From Cryptomeria japonica (Eukaryota; Streptophyta; Pinopsida; Cupressales; Cupressaceae), in assembly GCF_030272615.1 (NCBI RefSeq), contig NC_081414.1, forward strand, positions 234,470,733-234,534,732: a stretch of DNA of 64,000 bases, given 5' to 3'. The notes beneath the pieces are model-generated. The model was not told the origin of the DNA. It saw only the letters and a program-made list of their open reading frames with translations, and did not search any database. Shown here piece after piece: positions 45,112-57,727 of this stretch (within the stretch, counting starts at the first letter, position 1; each line of letters begins with the position of its first letter). The translations under genes were made by a program, and so were the position numbers.

Positions 45112-46232
45112 TAACTGGACGTGTTAGCACCGATGGTTCATGCCCATGGTGAACAAAATGAGAATCAGGCTTCATTGCAACTTTTCATTGAATGCCTAAC
45201 AATTTTTGAGTCAACAGAAAAATTATTTCCCTAGGAAAATCACTTTGAATCTTGAAAATTTGAGACAAGTTATTATAGATGGGCCTCACATGACCTTGTA
45301 AGTTTAAATGAATCATTTACAAGTGCCACGTATTCCAAGAAACAATCTATGAAATTTTGACAATTTTTTGCACCTAGGGCACTTAAGGGACAGCGTTGCT
45401 AGGGTATGGCACTAAGTGTTCAGACAATTTGGGAGGCAAAATAGGTGTATCCCTTGGGTAAAACCATCTAAGAAGATGTGTTGGCACCAACAGTTTGTGC
45501 TAATGACAAAAAGGATGAGAATTAGGCACCATTGAAATTTTTCATTGAATGCCTTTGACGATTTTTGTGTCAACATAAAAAATGTTGCCTTAGGAAAACC
45601 ACTCCGAATCTTGAAAATGTGAGACAGGTTATTGTAGAGGGGCCTCACATGACCCTGTAGGTTCAGATGGATCATTCACAACTGCCACATATTTTGAGAA
45701 ATAACCTGACAAATTTTGATAATTTTTTGCACTTAGGGCACATAAGGGACAATGTTGCTAGGGTATGGCACTAAGCATTCGGTCGAGTTGGGAGGCAAAA
45801 CAGGAGTATCCCTAAGCTAAAGTTTCTTAACTAGACTTGTTGGCACTGACGATTCGTGCCCATGATGAACATAATGAAAATTAGGCTCTGTTGCAAGATT
45901 TCTTTGAATTCCTTTGACGACTTTTGTGTCAACAAAAACATCGCTACCTTAGGAAAACCACTTTGAATCTTTAAAATATGAGACTAGTTATTGTAGAGGG
46001 GCCTCACGTGACCCTATAAGTTTATATGGATCATTCGCAAGTGCCACTAATTTCAAGAAATATCCTATCAAAGTTTTATAATATTTTCACTTGAGGCACT
46101 TAAGGGACAACGCTGCAAGGGTATGGCATTGAGAATTTAAGTGAGTTGGGAGGCAAAACAAAAGTATTCCTAGGGTAAAACTGCCTAATCAGATGTGTTG
46201 GCACCAACGGTTCATGCCCACAATGAATTTAA
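45112..46232. repeat. Satellite-like tandem array, period about 358 bp, 3.1 copies
   Basis: Units start at TAACTGGACGTGTTAGC (45112), about 45469, TAACTAGACTTGTTGGC (45828) and TAATCAGATGTGTTGGC (46186). Each carries GGCCTCACATGACC, GGGCACTTAAGGGACA and GCTAGGGTATGGCACTAAG. Identity between units is about 80-85% by eye. No coding frame persists across units. Confidence 0.88.
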
Positions 46233-46791
46233 AATTTTGTAATGACTTGTCCTCCATCATTACTAAGCGTAATTAACCATACTTATTACATCCACATAAA
46301 CAATGAAATTTTTTGGCTCAAATATGTCAAAGTGCATAGGCGGTCAAACATGAAATTAAATCCAATTTTGTTTTCTTGTTGTTTGTCATTACTAAGAATC
46401 CATGTTATGATTAATAACAATACCAATATGTCATTAAATTCGGTGAAGTTGCTCGAGGCAACCAAATTTAACACTTAAGATTTAGATGGAACAAATTATA
46501 TTGAATCTCAAGATTATATAATATAACATGCTATTGTTCATTATTTAACCATTTTTCATTATTAAATTCAAGATTAAAGTTTCAAAGAATGAAGACATGC
46601 ACATGAAGAATAAATTATATCAAATCTCAACTTCTATATATCAAATTGTTGAATAATTGTGTATTTCCATATACAAAAATGGCATAAACACCAACTCAAA
46701 CAAAGTTTTACAAAATGTGGCATATGTCATCTCAAAATCTATACAAAATATACATTCTAAATAGCCATGTATGAATCTAAAAGTGTCTCTA
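46233..46791. other. Intergenic, no gene
   Basis: AT-rich DNA with only short frames. It lies just downstream of the last exon of the antisense pseudogene. Confidence 0.45.
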
Positions 46792-48671
46792 TCAATCCCA
46801 AACTATTGATGAATCATCAAAATCAATCCTCTTCAAAGCTCTCTTTGGCTTTGAAGGTTCTTGCACAATAAAAATTCAAACCAAAATTGAGATTAGTTAT
46901 ATTATATAATTTACAATCAAAATATTAACATCAAAATCAATATACATTGAACTATAATTAAACTCTTAAATTGAATTCTTGATTACCTCAAGTCTACGTC
47001 TTCTCCTAGGACAGTCAAGAGTCCTACAATATGTTTGTGGCAGAGAAGGAATGTCACTGACATTTTCGAAGACAACCTATATATGTTCACAAACATAAAA
47101 TTGATACAAGTTAGCATATAATTGTTGATGATATGAACATATTTACTAAACATAAAATAAAATAAACACATACTTGAGGCATCTCTTCTTCTACTTCTTT
47201 AGGTATTGTGGAAGCAGTCAACAAGGATGTGAAACCAACAATTCCATGTACATAAATACAAAAAGTATGTAAAACCATCGGTCCATCAATCTATATAGAC
47301 ATGTATAATTATTATAAGTTCTTTAAATTATTAATCTAATCAAATTTATGTTCAATTACCTTTCCCTTGTCTGTCATTGCACTTCCAGAGTCTAGATAGC
47401 ACTGCACCTCACTCACACTAGGTGTGTCCTACAAGAGTTAAATAAGATAAACATGTAAGTTAATATATAATTTAATTAATCACAAGTTAAATGACAAGCA
47501 TGTATATAATAAAAAATGTCAAAAATATATACCTTGTAGCTATAAAGGCCAAATGAAATGGACGAGAGGGTGGCATCTTGGACCTGTGTCATGTCTTTTG
47601 AGCATACATCAATTGTAAAATAGACCATGTATATAAACATTAGTGCTTAATTCTATCTCTTTTAGATATTCATTTAAAATAAAATACACTATAAAATTAC
47701 AAGTTAAGTCTTACCACTATATTGTAGTGTACGATCCATGAACATCCTCGCCTCTAGCATGCAAGGACTCCCCAAGGTATGCTCCAATTTGTATCATCTC
47801 ATATGGTGTGTTGGCCATATTATGGACTTCATAATTAAATATGTCCAAGAGGACCTAAGCATATGCACTTGCACATAGTGCAATTATGTGACACATAAAT
47901 ATGTGGACTCGAGGAGGATGTGTCAGTGTCACCTGATCCACTGCCAGCATCAAGGTCATGAGGCTAAGCTAGTGTTGCGGTATGAGAAACCAAAAGGCCA
48001 CTCAAAGATGAATAGCCGACATAGTTTGGGATGCTACCTCTGCAATAATATCTAGAGGTTTTGTTGGAGGTGGGTGAGCAATGCAAGGAGGGGGAACATA
48101 TGGGCCTTGTACTACTCGAACTGCCCTAGGTCTATCTTGGGGCATACCTCCACCCACACCCTATAAATGTTTCATGTCAAAGTAGTTGACATGCTTACCT
48201 AGCACAAATTCTGCATATAATTTATTAATGAAATAAAATGGCACATCGAGATTGTTGTTGGGTGGTCTATCAAAAACCATCCACCAACGATCCCAGAAGT
48301 TATCTTGGATATCATCATTCACAAGCCATTTCATGGAAAGTTTTGGTTTCTTCACATGAATGGGTCCTCCAGTGCAAAGATTAACAAATAGGGAAAAGCT
48401 ATTTTTGGCTTTTGATATTTCGAGGTTCTTCAGCTTGTCATATATTGTTCCATTGTGGCATCTCGCCACAAAAGAACAACATTGTGCTCAGCGGTGAGGG
48501 TTTCTACATTAGAGATTATTGATCATAATGTGGGAAACATCGATGATACATGAGGGATCTTGTTGTACACCCCATAAATGCTCCTCAATTGATCCAAATT
48601 TTAACATATTAAATCATGAATTGAGGGGGGTTTTGTTGGCAGAGAGTTTGTCGGTTTTCATTGTTGTTAGC
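46792..48671 (-). pseudogene. Spliced gene remnant of unknown identity
   Basis: Minus-strand exons inferred from consensus splice sites: large first exon from ATG at about 48671 (MANNNENRQTLCQQNPPQF) to about 47715, then 47533-47583, 47360-47428, 47174-47290, 46987-47076 and 46792-46860 (ending SSIVWD, TGA). Each of the four internal exons is bounded by AG and GT, is open, and is a whole number of codons (17, 23, 39, 30). The large exon reads FDRPPNNNLDVPFYFINKLY, PPCIAHPPPTKPLDIIAEV and VLLDIFNYEVHNMANTPYE. It has stops at 48161, 47969, 47855 and 47717, all TAG. The last acceptor reads AA instead of AG. No known domain is recognised. It could be a worn host gene or an old captured fragment. 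Confidence 0.55.
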
Positions 48672-49214
48672 CATATTACCTAATTGAAATTGAAAATTTA
48701 CATAATTAACAGATTTTAAACAACGGAGTGTATTTAAAATAAAAAACCTAATTTATAACTAAAAAATGGAAAAACAAATTTAAAAATGTAAATAAATGAT
48801 AAAAAACAAAGGAATGCAAAAAAAAATCATACCTGATGTTGGTAATTGATGAAAATTTGTTGTAGCAGTCAGACACTCGATTATTTTGGATATCAGATTG
48901 CTAGAAAACTCCAAAACTGTGCCCATCATGGGTGAAAATAATCCACAACTGTCACTGTTTGGGTTTAAAATACTCACAAGTATCAGATATCTAATACCTT
49001 TTTTTACATTTTTATCTTATTATGTATTAATAATATATATTAATATTAATATATAATATATTGTTATTTATCATATATTAATATTATAATATAGTATATA
49101 ATATATAATATATATTAATAATATATTATATATTATATAATATTATATCATATATAATATAATATATAATTTGATTAATAATATCAGATATCCGATACTT
49201 CGGATATCGGATAT
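48672..49214. other. AT-rich region with (TA)n and GGATATC repeats
   Basis: 49010-49190 is nearly pure A/T. Motifs of the type GATATCNGATA (GGATATCAGATT, CAGATATCCGATA, CGGATATCGGATATTT) recur at 48888-49215. No gene. Confidence 0.6.
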
Positions 49215-49950
49215 TTTTCAATATCCATTATGCTTTGGCTTTTGACATGGCTTCATGTACTGACACCCAAGCCAACCAAAAAGTAACATGGATTTTTTGT
49301 GTTTTTGGGCAAACGGAAAAGGTATTTTTTTCATATCACCACTTTTTGGCCCTTCATGATCCTGCACATACCCAAGTGTCTCTTTCACTAGAATTATCCT
49401 CCAATCCTCTACTAGGTCATAAAAAATGGCATTGTACATCTATGTGCTTCTTCACATGAAAGTTTGGGTTCTTTTCTAGACATATGACACTTTGATTATC
49501 ACAAAGAACTCTAATAGCTCATTGAATCAACCCAACATTAAAGCATAATATTTTAATCCATATGGCCTCCTTACATGCATGAGTATCTTCCATGTACTCA
49601 AAATTTGTCAAGAAAAATAAAAAACCACATCCTAACACTTACTTCATCCAACCAATAACACCACCAAATAAAGTGAACACATTCCCATTGATGGACATGT
49701 TGTTGTTGATATCTCCTACTCAATTTGAATCTACAAATCCATGATTGTACACTTAGTGATGGTCCTTTGTAAAATCATAATGATAAAAAAAATAGAGTAC
49801 TTGGAGGTATCATGCAAATATGTAAAGACCCTTTTAAATGCATCCTAGTGATCTTGTCTAGGATTAATTATAAAGAAAATTGAGATTTGCAATTGAACTA
49901 ATGTAAGAAACATGAGAAATACCCTCCATCTATATGGGTGTCATAGGCCT
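49215..49950 (-). pseudogene. Copia RNase H / RT C-terminus fossil
   Basis: Minus-strand reading in shifting frames gives EYMEDTHACKEAIWIKILC, IRVLCDNQSVICLEKNPNF, VKKHIDVQCHF then DLVEDWRIILVKETLG, the standard order of copia RNase H (EAEYMA..ACKEAIW..CDNQSAI..KHIDV..HF). Upstream, INGNVFTLFGGVIGW near 49640-49720 resembles the SGYVFxxxGGxVSW motif. Heavily decayed, with no LTRs found. It is older than and distinct from the other copia elements here. Confidence 0.7.
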
Positions 49951-50334
49951 AGATATCCCTTCTAAACCAAAAATATTCCCTACCTCCAACAACATGATTT
50001 ATTGAAATTTGTTCACTCATGCATATGAATATAACTAGCATATACATCTTAAATTTAATCTATATAAAATACGTCGAGATACATGGAGGTGTTTAATTTT
50101 TTCAATTCAATAATTTATATATTAAAGTTGAAGAAAAAATTAAACACCTTGAAATATATCTAGTGTAGCAGGTTATATCTTGATAGAGCATGGTGTGAAA
50201 TTTTTGGTGCTTCAAATGATTCGTTAATGGGACACCCAATTCAAAAGTTATGGCATCCAGAAGTTGAGTCTCTTGAAATAGGAAATATAAAAAATGCATC
50301 AAACACATAAATGAGTTGTAAAAGGGAGGTACAT
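49951..50334. other. Intergenic, no gene
   Basis: No coding frame or repeat recognised. It separates the copia fossil from the LTR of element E. Confidence 0.4.
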
Positions 50335-50798
50335 GTGCTGATGTGTATTTTTACATGTCATAGCTCGCATCTACGATTGGAGATAAGATGGGTTCCACTT
50401 TATTGGGTGGTTTTAGCTAGTGGTTTTGCATAGTTTGACAATTTCATGTATTGTATCTCCTATTTATGAGGTGCATGTGATGGAGGCTGTGTGTAAGAGT
50501 CTTATAGCTATTTAGTTACCTCTAAATCTCTGGTTGGTGATACTCCTATGAAAATATTGCTCTACAAGCATATTGTAATCTATTATTGATTTCTAAATAA
50601 TATATTGGGTCTTTTGAAGTGTGGAGTTTTTTTCCTGAAAGGATTTTTCCCACGTAAATCACTATGTTGTGGTATTCATGCTATTTATGTTTATTTTTAG
50701 TAAGTTTTTGTAACTATTCTAATGATATGTAAAAAAATTGCATTGCCCTTCTCTCCAGGTTGGCATGGGAAGTTGCTCTGCTACTTAACTTCCTTACA
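50335..50798 (+). repeat. 5' LTR of copia element E (left end uncertain)
   Basis: The right end CTTCCTTACA is fixed by a primer site two bases later. The left end is placed near TGTGCTGATGTG around 50335, but no partner LTR is in the window to confirm it. Confidence 0.5.
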
Positions 50799-50800
50799 AG

Positions 50801-50813
50801 TAGTATCAGAGCC
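50801..50813 (+). promoter_or_regulatory. Primer-binding site of element E, tRNA-iMet
   Basis: TAGTATCAGAGCC, one change from TGGTATCAGAGCC. Confidence 0.8.
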
Positions 50814-50955
50814 TGATCACCTTTGGTTCATCTAGGAGTTGTTGGGTTTTTTCAACTAATCAAGATTTGAGTGGGAGTGTGTGCAAAGGATACTTTTTTA
50901 TCTTGTTGCGGGAATTTTTAGATTGCAAGTTCATCAAGGAAAATAGATTAGGTGG

Positions 50956-51449
50956 AGAAATTTTTTGGAAATAATTTTGAGATGTGGAAGCTGAAGCTAG
51001 AAGATTTGCTAATAGATTGATATTTTGGGGATAATATTGATGTGAATGTCTCAAAAAATTTAGATCCTACTACAGTTTCTTAGTGTGATTTTATGGACTA
51101 TAAAATTAAGGTTCTAATTATATTGTTCTTGTAAGACTCTATTCTAATCAGTGTCCATGAAGAGACCTCTGCAAAGAAGCTATGGAATAAGCTTGGTGAG
51201 ATGTATCAAGCCAAATCTTTATTGAAACTAATTTTCGTGAGGAGGAATTGTATTCCATGAGAATTGAAGAGGGTGGATGGATTACAGCCCACCTAGAAGC
51301 ATTCAATATGTTGGTGGCTCAATTGGCATCTGTTCATGTCAAGATGGATAAGGAGGAGAAATGTCAAATCTTTCTTTGTTCTTTGACCCATTCATGAGAT
51401 TCTATTATTATGGCTATTGGTAGTACTTCTGTTGTTTTAAAGTTTGAAG
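50956..51449 (+). pseudogene. Copia Gag of element E, first part
   Basis: Shows NNFEMWKLKLEDLLID, SAKKLWNKLGEMYQAKSL, LYSMRIEEGGWITAHLEAF, LVAQLASVHVKMDKEEKC and VVLKFEVLSF, the Tnt1-type Gag order. Several stops and shifts. The coding run is cut at 51449 by solo LTR D (TGAAG duplication) and resumes at 61469. Confidence 0.88.
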
Positions 51450-51738
51450 TGTTGTCATTTGCATGAAGATTGCATTAATGAAATGGTATGTTGTCATTGA
51501 TGTCAATTAACCGGTAATGATATTGTTGTAATGTTGTTTTGTAACTGGTAGGAAGAGCTAGTGAAAAGAAACTGTAACCGGAAGGTAAGTTTGTGGAGTG
51601 AACCGGTATTGCTAAGTATTGGAGAGTTGAACCGGTAAACCCTACATGTTGATCTGATAAACCCTAACTGATTAAGTCTAGTGAATTGGTTATATTGGTT
51701 TATGATCTAATAGTGAGCGGTAATGATTATGACATGTA

Positions 51739-52891
51739 TGTTGGTATTTTGATGATATTTTGATTGTCATTGATGGACACACACTTACTTGATGTATGAG
51801 TTATGCTCAACCGATAGTTGTTCCAACCGGTATTGTATGTCATTGAATGTGTAGTCTTTAGACTATCGGTATTTTGTAGAAGATGGTTTACCGGTCATAG
51901 ATTGACTGAAGACCCCAAGCGGTATGAAGACCCCAAGTGGAACGAGGATCTCAAGCGGAATGAAGGACCCGAGCGGTAGTTAATTTTTGATCGAAACACT
52001 ACGATCTTCCAGTCTTCATTTTTGACAACCGGTAATCAGTATATTGTATTAACTGATATATATATGATGAGTTACCAATTGATATTATTGTAATGTGTGA
52101 TGAGTTATCATCCACCGACACATTGGCGGTGTTTTTGTGTCGTGTTACCAAATGTGTCTAGATGCACTGTACCTAGGAACTTGTAGTCTAATCTTATTGA
52201 ACCGACATGAAATCAGATTCCTTTATAAGGACATCATGTCTAGGTTTTGTATGTGACACAAAAAAGGGAAGATTATTATGTGTGATCATTGAAGAGAAGG
52301 TTAGGTCTGTGTGAAGAGATAGAGTAAGAAAATATAGAAGACTGAAGTAATGTTGAAATGCATTAACAAGGAGTTGTCAAGGATCTAATTAAGCATATTG
52401 TGCTATTATCTAGATCATTCACATGTTGATTACTCACATCTTTGACAAGTCTAAAGCCCTTAACCAGGTAGGCTCGGCAAAGCCTTTGTAAATCCTCTAA
52501 CAAGGTGGTTCACAACTGTGGATCTTAAATCCTCTAACGGGTAGTCTTTAACAGGACTTATCTCCTAATAAAGATCTAGATTCCTAACAGGATCTGTTCT
52601 AGTGAAGAACATTGTATGACCATAACCGGTCTGGTTACTATTCTACAGGTAGTTACTTGTGAGTTTCTGCTCACCGTGGTTTTTCCCATTTGGGTTTCCA
52701 TGTCAAATATCTCGTGTTATGTTGATTGTGCTCTTGTGGGTGAATGCTTTGTTTTCTATTTGGTTTGCATTTATCTTAACCGATTTATTAGTGAATATGT
52801 TGCACCGGTTACCTGCTAAATTGTTTAAGAGTTTGCTTACAGTATTTTTTGGCACACTAATCCACCCCCCCCCCCCTCTTAGTATTCATCA
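51739..52891 (+). repeat. 5' LTR (1153 bp) of element C
   Basis: Begins TGTTGGTATTTTGATG and ends TTAGTATTCATCA. U3 carries four 18-bp units (51908-51979) built on GAAGACCCCAAGCGGTAT. A C12 tract at 52865-52876 lies about 15 bp before the end. Confidence 0.93.
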
Positions 52892-52893
52892 AT

Positions 52894-52905
52894 TGGTATT
52901 AGAGC
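52894..52905 (+). promoter_or_regulatory. Primer-binding site of element C, tRNA-iMet
   Basis: TGGTATTAGAGC, one C>T change from the copia consensus, two bases after the LTR end. The antisense copia at 6141-6153 has the same variant. Confidence 0.88.
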
Positions 52906-52929
52906 CAACCTTTCTATAAGTCTAACCAC

Positions 52930-54168
52930 TTGGAAGGAGATATGGGGGAATACAGTGTGAGGGAACTTACTTATCATCTCACTCAGACTAAGAGAGCCTA
53001 TGATGACCTCAAAGTCAAGTATAAAGCCTCTTTGACCAAGAGAAGAGAGCATGCTAAGAAACTGATGGAACTTACTGAAAATAGCTCTTCTGATGAAGCA
53101 GACATGGATTCCCTAGTTGAAGAAGTTGAAAAATTGAATGAATCTAAAGCCAACCTGAGAAGGGAGTTGGAAGGACTGACTATCAGAATGAGTCAGGAGC
53201 TTGAGAATAGAAGGAAAGTTGAAGATCTGGTAAAAGACAAAGATCATGAGATCTCCAAGATGAAGCAAGAAATCAGTACCCTTACCACTCATCTCCAAGA
53301 GAGTAAAGTTGAAAAAGAAGAAATGCAAGGTGAACTAAACATGGTTATTTCTGAGAATGCAACCTTGATGGAATCCAATGTTGCTATTTCCAAGGAACTT
53401 ATTGAGTCAAAGGAGATACTTGCCAAATTCAATCAGAGTACTACTAAGCTAGAGCAAAATCTAGAATCGGCAAAGCCAACAAAGGTTACCACTGGACTTG
53501 TTTTCTTTGGGTATGAGGAAGGTGAGACCTCTGGAACAAAAGCTAAAGCATCAAAGAAGCAACTGACGTCCAAGGGTAAAGGTAAACAAAAATTTAAACC
53601 TGTTTTCTTTAATTCTCTCAAAGAGGGACATACTGCCAATGTGTGTAGAAGCAAGGCCTACAACAATTTTCCTTATTTTCAAAACAATGTGCCTAGATCC
53701 AATAGATTCAATGGAAACTATTATACATGAAACAAGTTTGGGCATAGAGAATTTGAATGCAGGTTGGTTTTGCACAATATTGGGAGATATCCTCGAAGGA
53801 CTCAAGGAGTTATCCTAGAACTTTCTGTGAACTGGAATCCCAGCCGATACAATACCTATGACCATCGGTCAGTTGGTTATCAATCGACAACTAGTTGGAG
53901 AGCAACTTGTTTGATCTGTCATGGTAGTGGTCACACTGCTGCAACATGCAAAAGGAAGAATGGAAGTATGAATGACGGACCATGGAGAACACCTGGAATG
54001 GTATGCTATCATTGCAACAAACCGGGACACACTGCCAGAACTTGGAGACTGAGAAAGAACCTATCGGGTGATATACCGATCAATCAAGAAGGGAAGATTG
54101 ATGTTGAAACCGTTCAAGTGGAAAGGAATAAAACTTGGAAAAAGAAATCAGAAGAAGTCACAGGATGA
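52930..54168 (+). pseudogene. Element C ORF1: coiled-coil protein with worn zinc knuckles (Gag-like)
   Basis: One frame of 413 codons with a TGA at 53728. Residues 1-180 are coiled-coil-prone (LVEEVEKLNESKANLRRELE, KDKDHEISKMKQEISTL). KRREHAKK near residue 38 matches KRREHCEK of N1 ORF1. Four knuckles follow in various states: FFNSLKEGHTANVC (first two Cys lost), a stop then NKFGHREFEC, CLICHGSGHTAATC (intact) and CYHCNKPGHTARTW (last Cys lost). The start at 52942 (MGEYSVREL) or 52930 (non-ATG) is uncertain. Role by analogy: RNA binding and particle assembly. Confidence 0.82.
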
Positions 54169-54648
54169 ACCTGTTTTTGCACTTAGTGTGGAAGTCTCTG
54201 AACTGGCAAACTGAGCTTCAGAAAAGCTTAGGGGGAACATATCAGTTAAATATTGCGAACCCTTGGTTTATATCGGTAAAGACCTTTATCGGTATATGTT
54301 ACCTATCACTCGGCAGAAGATTTGAAGTGGTAAAAGGAAAAATTAGGGTTTGTACCCTAGCAGTGATGCATTTATTGTGGTAGGTGAGAGTTTGTTTAAA
54401 AGGGATTCTCGTCGTCATTTTTACTTATCTGTTTTCGAAAGAAGAATTTTCAAGAGTAGAGCAACCAGAGCAATTTGTTTAGAATTTGAAGAAATCTTGT
54501 GCGAAATCTTGCAATCATTTTCAAGAAATCAGTGAAGAACACTAAGCGGTGAACTAGCAACCGAAGTGGTGTATTGTGTGTGATATTGGCAAAACTTAAA
54601 TTTTAGATTGTGAAGGTAATTTTTGAAATTCATTCTTATCATTTGGTT

Positions 54649-57600
54649 ATGGCTTCTGCATCGCACTCTAGTTCTAGTGCACCCGTAGATACACCTGAGT
54701 TTCTTCAGAAGAAAATGAAATACAATGCCCTATCTCAAATTCCCGCCGAAGTTATTGTTGAGGGAGATATTTCAGGGTATATAGACTGTAAGTTGGAAGA
54801 CCTAGGATCCCTAGTAATTCACTCCCAGCTAAGTTTGTTCTATGGAGATGACAAGAAGATTAAACCAGAGTATAGCATCCTTGAAAAGATGAAACTGCAC
54901 AATGTGGTATACTTTCTGGAAGAATTTTTAGAAGAACATATTCGCATTATCCTCAGCAGAGTGCATGGTGACAAGATGTATCTCGAGCAGACCCATGACA
55001 TCACACCGGAAGTGATTCATGCTGTTACCGGATTCTGCAATGTTGGAGAAGTACCAGTTCTATAGAAGGTCACCAAAACTAAAATGATAGAGCTCACCGG
55101 TTCTGTGAGTGACCAACGAGCAATGACCATCAACACCATTAATGATGATCTGGTGAAATATGCTTGCATGGTGATTGGTTACAGGATATTTTATGCCAGC
55201 AGAATGAATTTTGTCCCTACTATTGTGGTAAATGCTGCTTATAGGATGATTAAGGAAGATACTGAATATAACCTATGTACCTGTTTACAGAAGCAATTAT
55301 GGAGAATCTGAAGTCCATCAAACAAGACAAATCATTGAGGTTCAAGTTTGGCCAACTTCTGGTCGGTCTATTCTTCTATTTTCAAGGTTATTTCCTTGGA
55401 GTAGGTGATGTTCAATGGTCTACTAACCTACTAGTTTCCAGACAGATTAAGGAGAGTCTACAAGTAGTGGGAACTGCATATCCTGAGGTTCTAAATAGCT
55501 ATTTTGATGAATTCAAAATAAAGATGAACCAGAGAATGAGGATATGTGGTGATTTAGTGAAGAAGTATGAAGATGACATCTGCTTCACAATAAGTACAAA
55601 TCACTGCATAATGGAAGCAGTGGAACCTAGAAAGGAAGTAGTTGACCCTATGGGGTATGAAGTGGTGAATGACATATTGATTGAGTATGCCTCTACCCTA
55701 CTTGCCTCACCACTGGATGCAAAGAAGAAAAGAACAAGTACCTACTTGGAGAGGGTCACACCAATTGAGGAACCAAAGAAGAAAAAGAGAAAAGCAGTGC
55801 CATCGGTATCAGCACAAGTTACATCTGCTAGTCCAAAAGTGACCAAGCGGTCACCAGCCAAAAAGAAACATGAGATTATTCTAGCAAAAGTATTCAAGAG
55901 GAAGCGGAAATCCAGGACTCACTCACCAGAGTCAGAAGACACTGAACGGGAGATTAAAATAAAGAAGTCAAGGCAATCAAGCAAAAAGCCAAAGTCTACC
56001 GGTAATGTACCAGCAACTTCTGCACTGGTAAATATAGATATTACTTCTTATAAACCAATGACACATTATCAAAGGACAATAAAGAATATTAGGAGGAAAG
56101 TGCTTGATGACTTAAAGGAATATTTTGATGACTTTAATGATAGTGAGAAAGATGATGTAGAACATGAGGTCATTAAATATTTATGTATTAATGATCGGTC
56201 ACCTTCTAAGATTAAATCTGTTGCTCCAAATTCTTTGTATGGTTCTTTGGACAATAAATGGTGCATTGCCATTGAAAGAGAACAAGAGATCAGGGAGAAA
56301 ATTTTTGCACAGTACTTTCCTGATGCTTCAAATTCTGAGTTATTTGAAATTATTGATAAGAACAAAGGCATTTTCTTTATGAGAAGGAGGTGACTCAAGT
56401 TACTAGAAGGTAAAACCTCTAAAGTAGAAAAAGATACACATGTACAGATTAAAGCTACTGTCGAAATGCACCAAGTATCTAAAGTCACTAGGCAGGCTGA
56501 TCAAGAACCTGACCTATTCTCGATCAAACCAGATGAGGTATTTGATAGTAAAGATGAAAGAGTGATAGAACAAAATGACCCTATTGATGTTGAGGCATTA
56601 GATAATGAGATGTCACACTGGACAAATAAAAATCTGAGAAAGAGAAACAGGACAAAGAGTAAGTAGAGAAAGAACAAGAAGAAAAAGCAAGGCAAGAAGA
56701 AGCAAAGAGGAAACAAGAAGAGAAGAGGAAAGAAGAAGACAAGAGAAAAGAAGAAGAAAAGAGGAAGGAAGAAGAAAGGAAGAAGGAGGAAGAGAAGAAA
56801 AAGAAGGAAGAAGATAAGAATAAGAAAGAAGTGGAGAAGAAATAAGAAGAGGAGAAAAAGAAAGAGTCAGAGAAGAAGAAGGTTGAAGAAAAGAAAAGAG
56901 TGGAAGAGGAGAAAGAAGCAGAGAAGAGAAAACAAGTGGAGATCTAGGCCAAAGAAGGAGGGCAGACTCCTAAGGCAACTAGTGATCAAACCAAGTAGGT
57001 TGATTCCACCAATCCTATTGATCTAACTCTTGCATGTCTGACTCAATCAGTAGATGAGTCTGAGCTACTACGAAGCATTAAACTTGCACAGGAGAGACTG
57101 GAAGAATTGCGGAAGAAGAAAGAACAGGATGTCATACAATTTATTGCTGACACCCTTACCAGTCTAATTCTCAGTACTAACCTCCCCAGTACTGACTCCT
57201 CTCTATCCAAGCTCAAAAGTCTTTGTAGCATAGTGGAGGACTAGGTACAATTCTTGGAGGATGTTGCTCAAGAAACTGCAAGAAAGAACCATGAAAAGGC
57301 ACTCAATATTGCCTTAGTTAAGCAAATGAATGAACTCAGGACACAACTATTGAAGCAAAAGAATGATATCAGTGTTGCTATGGGTGAGGGTAAATTACTT
57401 TTGAGTAAAATCTTCCAACCCCATCTGTTTTTTGAAGATGTGCTCAAACAGAAAGCTCAACTCCAATCGGAGTTACAGGAATACATCTACAACTTCAAGA
57501 TGCCCTATGATTTATTCACTATCTATGGACAAACTGTTCATCATTTTCAGCATCAGACTGCCAAGATGGACTTAGAAATCAGCAATCAGACTCAAGATCT

Positions 57601-57727
57601 GCAGGAGCTTCAATTGCTCCTATTGCCAAAACTGCAGGTTCTTCAGAGATGTTTTCTCAACTTGGAAGCTATCACAATAACTCAAGGGATGAGTACCATC
57701 AATGCAATGGAAGAACTGGAATTCTAG
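54649..57727 (+). pseudogene. Element C ORF2: large novel accessory protein
   Basis: Starts MASASHSSSSAPVDTPEFL at 54649. The N-terminal domain aligns with N1 ORF2: YIDCKLEDLG, IRIILSRVHGDKMYLEQ, DITPEVIHAVTGFCNVGE, LTGSVSDQRAMTIN, MVIGYRIFYASRMN, FKFGQLLVGLFFYF, MEAVEPRKEVVDPMGYE. A TAG at 55063 and a frameshift near 55290 interrupt it. The middle is basic and NLS-like (PKKKKRKAVPS, KRSPAKKKHE, FKRKRKSRTHS). After stops at 56391 and 56664 a purine-only stretch (56670-56990) encodes a Lys/Glu-rich charged helix, and the C-terminus (57254-57727) is coiled-coil-prone (KQMNELRTQLLKQKNDIS, ISNQTQDLQELQLLL). No catalytic motif is recognised. Confidence 0.82.

Noticed and set aside
46242-46478. Short plus-strand frame near 46.3 kb
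   Set aside because: AT-rich, no motif, overlapping an equally long antisense frame.
49010-49190. Replication origin or matrix-attachment region in (TA)-rich DNA
   Set aside because: Composition alone is not evidence; left as low-complexity DNA.
52616-52919. Membrane-like frames in the element C LTRs (also 60080-60341)
   Set aside because: Lie entirely in LTR sequence and run through the C-tract; the open frame is by chance.
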